Of a stretch of 12,292 bases of DNA, positions 7,638 through 12,292 are shown piece after piece (within the stretch, counting starts at the first letter, position 1; each line of letters opens with the position of its first letter). The stretch is from UBA8437 sp963933195 (lineage in GTDB: Bacteria; Planctomycetota; Planctomycetia; Planctomycetales; Planctomycetaceae). A program made the position numbers and the translations under genes. Under the pieces are notes generated by a model, which did no database searches, was not told the origin of the DNA, and worked only from the letters and a program-made list of their open reading frames with translations. The DNA is taken from positions 1 to 12,292 of the forward strand of contig CAWVUS010000160.1 in the NCBI GenBank assembly GCA_963933195.1, given 5' to 3'.

Positions 7638-8680
7638 GCGGCCTCCCGCCCACCAGCGTCGCGATCCGGGAAAAACCGCGAGACCGCCGCCGCCAGTTCT
7701 TCAGCCTGCTCGTCAGTCACGCTGCCCCCGCGACTCAAACGGAACTCACGGGGCGGTGTCCCTCGAGGGGTGATGTCCCTCTCGTCGGCCATTTGCCGGA
7801 ACATCAACTGGCGAATCTCCTCGAGCACTCCCCGGGGATCGGCACACAACCGCGCGTACTCAACGCGAAGCACCCGCGCCGGGTCCACCTCGGCCACCTG
7901 CTCGTCAAATTGTTTCTCCAGGAAATGAATCTGTCCGACGAGCTGGTCCCAGACCGGCTCGTCCTTCAGCCATTCGTATTCCTTTGGCTTCAGTGAAGTC
8001 CACGTGTCGATCGACCCGCCATAGTTCTTCCTCATCCCGTACAACGATCGAGCCGTGTCGGTCGGATCGCGACGGATCTGAACCACGCATGTCCGCGACA
8101 GTTCGTGACACAGTCGCTGGGCATGCCAGCCAACCAGGAACGACTTGAACACGACCGGTCCCTGGAATTCGTGCGTCATCGCGGTCAGCAGCACCCGGAC
8201 TCGTTCCCAGTCAATTGTCTCCTCGTGTCCGGCCATCGGCTCGGCCAGGTCGGAATAGCCCAGCAGTTCCTTCCAGAAGTAGCCGAACTCATGAGGTTCG
8301 GTGATTGCATCGGTCCGCCCATACCTGGAAACGAACCTCGTGTCGGCCGGTCGTGGACAGAGTTTTTTGGAGAGCCGGATGCCGTAGAGCGGCGCCCGCC
8401 AGAAGGCGGCAATGAGATTGTTGATGTAGCCAACTTCCAGATGAGCCGCCAAGAGCTGCATCAGGAGAGTCGTCCCCGAGCGGGGCGGCCCCACCACGTG
8501 GAGCGTCGGGAACAATTCGGGCCGCTCGACCAGTTCCTGGTCATGTGCCGCAGCCAGTCGCTGGTTGAGATCATCCAGGAAAAACTCTTCCCCCGCGTCC
8601 TTGCGGAACGGGGCAGCCAGGGATTGGGCCATGGCCGGGAAATTCTCGAAGGGGGTGGGAGAACCGTGCTGGGTCGTCAT
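7634..8680 (-). CDS. PAPS-dependent sulfotransferase (Sulfotransfer_3-like)
   Basis: The 348-residue product should move a sulfuryl group from PAPS to a hydroxyl or amine of its acceptor. The 5'-phosphosulfate-binding loop is clear at residues 61-73 (HVVGPPRSGTTLL), and the 3'-phosphate-binding segment at about 199-213 (VVQIRRDPTDTARSL) has Arg, Asp and Ser in the usual places. VLRVEYARLCADPRGVLEEI (270-289) matches the C-terminal strand-helix of the family. The ATG at 8680 is preceded by AGGA (8687-8690), and only three bases separate it from the stop of the deacetylase gene. Its place among glycan genes suggests an O- or N-sulfated polysaccharide; a lipid or small-molecule acceptor cannot be excluded. 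Confidence 0.9.
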   Translation of the reverse strand: MTTQHGSPTPFENFPAMAQSLAAPFRKDAGEEFFLDDLNQRLAAAHDQELVERPELFPTLHVVGPPRSGTTLLMQLLAAHLEVGYINNLIAAFWRAPLYGIRLSKKLCPRPADTRFVSRYGRTDAITEPHEFGYFWKELLGYSDLAEPMAGHEETIDWERVRVLLTAMTHEFQGPVVFKSFLVGWHAQRLCHELSRTCVVQIRRDPTDTARSLYGMRKNYGGSIDTWTSLKPKEYEWLKDEPVWDQLVGQIHFLEKQFDEQVAEVDPARVLRVEYARLCADPRGVLEEIRQLMFRQMADERDITPRGTPPREFRLSRGGSVTDEQAEELAAAVSRFFPDRDAGGREAA

Positions 8681-8683
8681 GGA

Positions 8684-9379
8684 TTATCCTGCCATTTCTG
8701 CCGGAGACTCGTTCATCTCCAGGATCTCTCGTACCAACATGAACGCCTCGGCCGCCGCCAGGTACGCTGTCGAACCTCGCAGGTGGGCCAATGATCGGAT
8801 CGTCTCCAGGGACCGGGGATGGGGCGGTGCGACCAGCTTGCTCTGGTAACACGCCATCGCCTCAACCTTCTGCTCCAGGAATGGCTCGATATCGACGAAC
8901 ACCGTCGGCTGGAACACCGTGTCGGGAGTCGGCCGAGCCCATTCGGTCTCGGACAGTGTTTCGTAGGCCAACACGCGGCGGACCGGGCAGCCGGCCAAGG
9001 GCCTCGCAGCGACCAGGCCGGCCGTGTGGACATGATAATGATCGGTATGGATGTCCCCGTGGTGTGGCAGGTACATCGTGTGGGGTTGCCATTCGGAAAT
9101 CAGACCACCAAGAGCATCGGCCAATTCGTGGCCGGGCACGGTGTCCAGGCGTGGAACAGGAAAATCCAGGAACCGGCAATCGGTGACGTGTAGCACACGG
9201 TGCGCTTCAGCCAATTCGCCGCGTGACCGGGCAACCGATTCGTCCGAGAATTTCTCGGGGATTCCCCGGCCAACCACCGTCACGTACACCTCGTCCCCGG
9301 CCGCAGCGTGGCGGGCCATCACGCCACCACAACCCAGCACCTCGTCATCCGGATGAGGAGCAACCACCAGGACCTTCAT
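8684..9379 (-). CDS. PIG-L / LmbE family metal-dependent de-N-acetylase
   Basis: The 231-residue product is expected to hydrolyse an N-acetyl group from an amino sugar, leaving a free amine. The zinc site is visible: APHPDDE at 7-13 (His9 and Asp12 as ligands, Asp11 as likely base) and HHGDIHTDHYHVH at 106-118, with His114 the probable third ligand. The C-terminal HPRSLETIRSLAHLRGS...AEAF is typical of the LmbE group. Length is normal. GGAGAAGG at 9390-9397 lies 10 bases before the ATG. It stands between the formyltransferase and the sulfotransferase, so a natural role is unmasking an amine that another enzyme of the operon modifies. Whether the substrate is nucleotide-, lipid- or polymer-linked cannot be told from sequence. 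Confidence 0.92.
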   Translation of the reverse strand: MKVLVVAPHPDDEVLGCGGVMARHAAAGDEVYVTVVGRGIPEKFSDESVARSRGELAEAHRVLHVTDCRFLDFPVPRLDTVPGHELADALGGLISEWQPHTMYLPHHGDIHTDHYHVHTAGLVAARPLAGCPVRRVLAYETLSETEWARPTPDTVFQPTVFVDIEPFLEQKVEAMACYQSKLVAPPHPRSLETIRSLAHLRGSTAYLAAAEAFMLVREILEMNESPAEMAG

Positions 9380-9434
9380 GCCGATCTTGCCTTCTCCAAT
9401 CTCACGCCAGTCACACGATCCGTAAAAGTGTCAT

Positions 9435-10463
9435 TCAGGCAGCTCGCTGTCCCGACCGGTCCTCGGTCAATTCCTCGAGCCGTCTTTCCAGAATGGCCAT
9501 CCGTCCGGCCAGGTTTGCCAGTTCGTTCTCGACGACAAACCCCAGGCGACTGCCGACTCGCGGCGGATGGATTCCTTCAACTTCTGTGAGCCAGATCAAT
9601 CCGTCACCGGTCTGGACCAGCAGCCCACGATCGGACTCCTCGACCAGCACCCGGCCCACCGATCCTCGGATCGGCCAGTCGGTCTCGAGTTCCGCCCGCC
9701 ACACGGTCAGTTTCTGGCCACCGGAATACGTGTAGGCACCGGGATGAGGCTTCGACGCCGTGCGAACTGTTCGAAGGATCTCCACGGCTGGTCGTGACCA
9801 GTCCATCCAGCCATCGGCAGGACCACGCCGGCCATTCCAGGTGGCCCGGGATTCGTCCTGTGGCATCGGGTCCCACCAGCCCTCCATCAGACGGGGCAAC
9901 CAGCGATCCAGCGCGTGGGTGATCGCCGTCGACTGCACGGACACCACATCGGCGGCGTAAGCGTCCCGAGGAACCACAAACGGTTCCTGGACCAGAATTC
10001 CCCCCGCATCGGCTTCAGCCGTCATCACGAAGAAAGTTGCCGCACCATTCGTTCCATTCGTTCCATCATGGGTCAGCCACGCGATCGGAGCCCGGCCGCG
10101 ACCGCGAGGCAACGCCGTGGGATGGTATCCCACGCATCCACGGCGAGGCACATCCAGCAAACCGGGACGCACCATCTGCGACAAGCCGACAACCATCAAC
10201 AGGTCCGGGTCCCAGTCGGCGACACGCTGCACCACCCGCTCGTCGTTGATGTTCTCGAAACTCGCCGCGGCCACGCCCGCGGCCTTGGCCATTTTGGCCA
10301 GGTCGACATACCCACTCACCCGGCGGCCGTGTTCGGGTGAAAGTCCCAACACACCAACCAGTGACGCCTGGTGGCGCTGCAGGGCCTCGAATGTCAGCCG
10401 TGAGCTGTTGACTGCACCGGCCAGGACAATCCGTGGAGCACGGCCATCGGTGTGACCATTCAT
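9435..10463 (-). CDS. Formyltransferase (Fmt/ArnA-like; probable sugar N-formyltransferase)
   Basis: The 342-residue product has the formyl-transferase fold: an N-terminal Rossmann half, GYHPTALPRGRGRAPIAW (112-129), the ADAGGIL segment with the conserved Asp at 152, and a C-terminal Fmt-like domain (PGAYTYSGGQKLTVWRAEL). It should use 10-formyl-tetrahydrofolate to formylate an amine. Its place in a glycan operon argues for an amino sugar rather than initiator tRNA. The usual NxH motif reads G-Y-H, so the Asn is missing; I recall G[FY]HP in some polysaccharide-locus relatives, so this may be a subfamily trait. A helix at the end (ANLAGRMAILERRLEELTED) could be a coiled coil. The start at 10463 is chosen over a longer frame to 10640, because AGGAGAG lies four bases upstream and the ATG overlaps the preceding stop (ATGA). 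Confidence 0.87.
   Translation of the reverse strand: MNGHTDGRAPRIVLAGAVNSSRLTFEALQRHQASLVGVLGLSPEHGRRVSGYVDLAKMAKAAGVAAASFENINDERVVQRVADWDPDLLMVVGLSQMVRPGLLDVPRRGCVGYHPTALPRGRGRAPIAWLTHDGTNGTNGAATFFVMTAEADAGGILVQEPFVVPRDAYAADVVSVQSTAITHALDRWLPRLMEGWWDPMPQDESRATWNGRRGPADGWMDWSRPAVEILRTVRTASKPHPGAYTYSGGQKLTVWRAELETDWPIRGSVGRVLVEESDRGLLVQTGDGLIWLTEVEGIHPPRVGSRLGFVVENELANLAGRMAILERRLEELTEDRSGQRAA
10045..10066. repeat. 9-bp tandem duplication inside the formyltransferase gene
   Basis: The unit CCATTCGTT occurs twice in a row followed by CCAT. It encodes the TNGTNG of THDGTNGTNGAATFF, adding three residues to the loop where relatives usually have a short NGxxxTG-type turn. It is in frame and does not break the gene. 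Confidence 0.7.
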
Positions 10464-11089
10464 GCCGCTCTCCTGGAACTTGATCGCCTGGCAAACTTTT
10501 CCTCGCCACACACCACCACGGCGACCGTCCTGATCACGATCCAGGCATCCAGTGCCAGCGACTGGTGGTCGACATACCACGCGTCGTAGCACCAGCGGTG
10601 TGGCCACGAGAGATAGATGTTTCCATGAACCTGGGCCCATCCGGTCAGGCCGGGACGAACCTCCAGCCGTCGTTGACCATTGTGATCCAGTTGAGGCCGA
10701 TGTTCGGCCAGGCCCGGCCGTGGCCCCACGACTGACATCTCACCCCGGATCACGTTCCACAACTGGGGCAGTTCATCAATCTTGGTCCGTCTCAACCAGT
10801 TTCCCACCCGGGTCACCTCGGCATCTCCGTCGAAGACCTGCCGGTGAACGTGTCGTGGACGATCGGTCATTGTCCTGAGTTTCCACACCGGAAACAGTCG
10901 GCCACCGCGACCCAGTCGCTCCTGGATGAACAGGACCGGGCCTCGCGATTCGAGCTTGATCAGCACCGCGGCGACGGCCAGCAATGGCAACACCGTCACC
11001 AGCAGCGTCAGGCCCAGCACGAGGTCAAGACACCGCTTGCCTCCACGCCGGTACCAGCTTGCCAGAGGGGCCAAGTGCTGCGATTGCAC
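10460..11089 (-). CDS. Initiating sugar-1-phosphate transferase (bacterial sugar transferase, WbaP/PglC type)
   Basis: The 209-residue product is a monotopic phosphoglycosyl transferase that loads a sugar-1-phosphate onto undecaprenyl phosphate, the first step of glycan assembly at the inner face of the membrane. It has a single hydrophobic re-entrant segment (about 21-44, with Pro35), LESRGPVLFIQERLGRGG (46-63), VWKLRTM (68-74), the catalytic Asp105-Glu106 in KIDELPQLWNV, MSVVGPRP (118-125) and RPGLTGWAQV. There is no long multi-TM N-domain, so it is the short PglC-like form. The start is uncertain: I chose GTG at 11089 (MQSQHLAPLASW); a frame reaching ATG at 11293 would add 68 residues that look non-homologous and would leave 28 bases to the divergent gene. 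It is the first gene of the operon. The sugar is unknown. Confidence 0.92.
   Translation of the reverse strand: MQSQHLAPLASWYRRGGKRCLDLVLGLTLLVTVLPLLAVAAVLIKLESRGPVLFIQERLGRGGRLFPVWKLRTMTDRPRHVHRQVFDGDAEVTRVGNWLRRTKIDELPQLWNVIRGEMSVVGPRPGLAEHRPQLDHNGQRRLEVRPGLTGWAQVHGNIYLSWPHRWCYDAWYVDHQSLALDAWIVIRTVAVVVCGEEKFARRSSSRRAA
10468..10474 (-). promoter_or_regulatory. Shine-Dalgarno deciding the formyltransferase start
   Basis: On the minus strand AGGAGAG is followed by CGGC and then ATG at 10463. This supports the 342-residue product rather than the 401-residue frame that extends into the upstream gene. Confidence 0.7.
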
Positions 11090-11321
11090 CAGACTGTTTC
11101 CGTAAATTCGTTCGACTATTTTTGCACTGTTCCGTCGCCCACCAGATCCATGACACACGTTCACGAATCGGGAGGCGACGAAAGATATCAGAAGACCAAG
11201 TGATCGATCAACGTGCGTTGTCGACGTGTGCAAACATGGGTTTGCTCTTGCTGCCAGCGTCCCGCTCGTTCTACGATCCCGCTCCGCTCTCATCTGGCCC
11301 CTCCCCTGTCAGTTCACGCTC
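11090..11321. other. Divergent intergenic region between the two glycan transcription units
   Basis: About 230 bases separate the likely start of the sugar transferase (minus) from the glycosyltransferase (plus). It contains an A/T-rich patch near 11095-11125, the perfect palindrome TGATCGATCA (11201-11210), CAACG/CGTTG arms (11210-11221) and a GCAAAC/GTTTGC stem with a four-base loop (11230-11245). It is the natural site for the promoters of both units. The long upstream extension of the sugar transferase frame crosses it, but has no recognisable domain. Confidence 0.5.
11184..11211 (-). promoter_or_regulatory. Weak candidate sigma70-like promoter for the glycan operon
   Basis: Read on the minus strand, TTGATC (11206-11211) is followed after 16 bases by GATATC (11184-11189). 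The -35 match is four of six and the -10 match is poor. It would leave a leader of roughly 85-90 bases before the GTG at 11089. The -35 overlaps the TGATCGATCA palindrome, which could be an operator. This is a guess from pattern only. Confidence 0.2.
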
Positions 11322-12292
11322 ATGGCGTCGTCGTCTCGACCAAAAATCTGGATCATCGGCAGCGGTCGTCTGCACCTGCGAATCCCATTGATGCAGCGGC
11401 TGACCGCTGATGGATTTGAGGTGGCCGCCGTCGGACCGGACAAGGCGGAAGAATTCGACGAAGCGGGATTCACCTACCACCGTTTCCCACTACGACGCGC
11501 GCTGGATCCTGTCGGCGACTGGCACGCCCGGGACGTCCTCGAGGGGCTGATGAAGCAGCACCGTCCCGACCTGGTCCATTCGGTCAACACCAAGCCATCG
11601 ATCCTGGTCCCCTCGGCCGCCGCCCGCGCAAACATCCCGGCCTGCGTACGAACGATCACGGGAATGGGAGCCCTGTTCAGTTCGTCCTCGCCCAAGGCGC
11701 TCGCGATGAGATGGCTCTATCGCCGTCTACAGCGACGGGCAGCCCCAGCCTGCCAGGCGACGGTCTTCCAGAACCCGGACGATCAGAAGTACTTCAAGGA
11801 TCACGGCCTGTTTCTCGAATCAACCGACGAACTGGTGCTCTCATCGGGTATCGATGTCGAGCCCTACATCGCCTCGGCCGGCAGCCCGGCCGCCCGTGCC
11901 GCACTCAAGGACGAACTGGGCCTGGGCGGGAAACCGGTGATCACGATGGTCTCGCGGCTGATCCATCCCAAGGGAATTGCCGAGTTCCTGGAAGCGGCGT
12001 CACTGGTCCGGGCCCGCAATCCACAGGTCACGTTCCTGCTGATCGGCCCCGAGGTGCACGAGGGACCAACGGCCTTTCCTGCCGAACGCGTTCACCGTTG
12101 TCCCGACGTCCGATTCCTGGGCCGACGGGCCGATGTGCCAACGCTATTGGCCATCAGCGACCTGTTCGTCCTGCCAACATACCTCCGCGAAGGAGTGCCT
12201 CGAGTGCTCCTTGAGGCCGGCGCGCTGGGTCTACCGCTGGTCACGACCGATGTGCCCGGCTGTCGCGAAGTGGTCCGTCACGGTGAAAATGG
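11322..12292 (+). CDS. Family 4 glycosyltransferase, 3'-truncated by window edge (CapM/PglA-like)
   Basis: The frame opens with ATG at 11322 and is still open at the last base, giving 323 residues. The N-domain has KIWIIGSGRLHLRIPLMQRL, HSVNTKPSILVPSAA (86-100) and RTITGMGALFS (110-120), typical of GT4 enzymes of the CapM/PglA kind that extend lipid-linked glycans. The C-domain has TMVSRLIHPKGIAEFLEAA (208-226) and the E-x7-E donor motif intact at Glu290 and Glu298 (EGVPRVLLE), followed by TTDVPGCREVVRHGENG. No strong Shine-Dalgarno is seen before the ATG. It diverges from the sugar transferase and probably belongs to the same pathway, perhaps adding the second sugar. About 50-80 C-terminal residues are expected beyond the window. 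Confidence 0.9.
   Translation, partial: MASSSRPKIWIIGSGRLHLRIPLMQRLTADGFEVAAVGPDKAEEFDEAGFTYHRFPLRRALDPVGDWHARDVLEGLMKQHRPDLVHSVNTKPSILVPSAAARANIPACVRTITGMGALFSSSSPKALAMRWLYRRLQRRAAPACQATVFQNPDDQKYFKDHGLFLESTDELVLSSGIDVEPYIASAGSPAARAALKDELGLGGKPVITMVSRLIHPKGIAEFLEAASLVRARNPQVTFLLIGPEVHEGPTAFPAERVHRCPDVRFLGRRADVPTLLAISDLFVLPTYLREGVPRVLLEAGALGLPLVTTDVPGCREVVRHGEN

Noticed and set aside
11090..11293. A 68-residue N-terminal extension of the sugar transferase up to ATG 11293
   Set aside because: The residues show no family similarity or clear membrane segment, and the extension would fill the whole divergent promoter region. It is kept only as an alternative.
11711..12214. A 167-codon plus-strand frame inside the last glycosyltransferase
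   Set aside because: It is an out-of-frame shadow. The frame from 11322 carries the complete GT4 motifs, including E-x7-E.

Overview
The window looks like a piece of a GC-rich planctomycete chromosome. The strongest clue is the short motif LEDRTLLSVSALF near the N-terminus of both large repeat proteins, just after a very basic stretch; LExRxLLS-type motifs at this position are typical of big exported proteins of Planctomycetes. The rest of the window, a compact polysaccharide locus with sulfation and acyl-modification enzymes, fits that group. I cannot name the genus from sequence alone.

Region 1 (1-5287, + strand) holds two tandem paralogous genes for very acidic RTX-like (GGxGxDxxx) repeat proteins. 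The first is cut by the left window edge. Each protein consists of a head module, an RTX block, a second head-like module, a second RTX block and a short acidic tail ending in a hydrophobic stretch. By hand count both have 36 units in the first block and 27 in the second, with irregular units at the same ordinal places (units 2, 11 and 35), so they arose by whole-gene duplication. They are separated by about 260 bases without a convincing gene but with a nested dyad.

Region 2 (5330-11089, - strand) is a tightly packed six-gene operon transcribed right to left: an initiating sugar-1-phosphate transferase, a formyltransferase, a PIG-L/LmbE de-N-acetylase, a PAPS-dependent sulfotransferase, a FemAB/GNAT-fold acyltransferase and a family 4 glycosyltransferase. 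Stop-start overlaps or very short gaps join most of them. The likely theme is building and decorating a lipid-linked or exported glycan: priming on undecaprenyl phosphate, removal of an N-acetyl group, possible re-acylation of the amine by formyl or another acyl group, sulfation and chain extension.

Region 3 (11090-12292) is a divergent intergenic region, followed on the + strand by a second family 4 glycosyltransferase that runs off the right edge. It is very probably part of the same glycan locus.

A working picture (inference) is that a sulfated, N-modified extracellular glycan and two calcium-binding RTX-like matrix proteins are encoded side by side. The convergent arrangement means they need not be co-transcribed.
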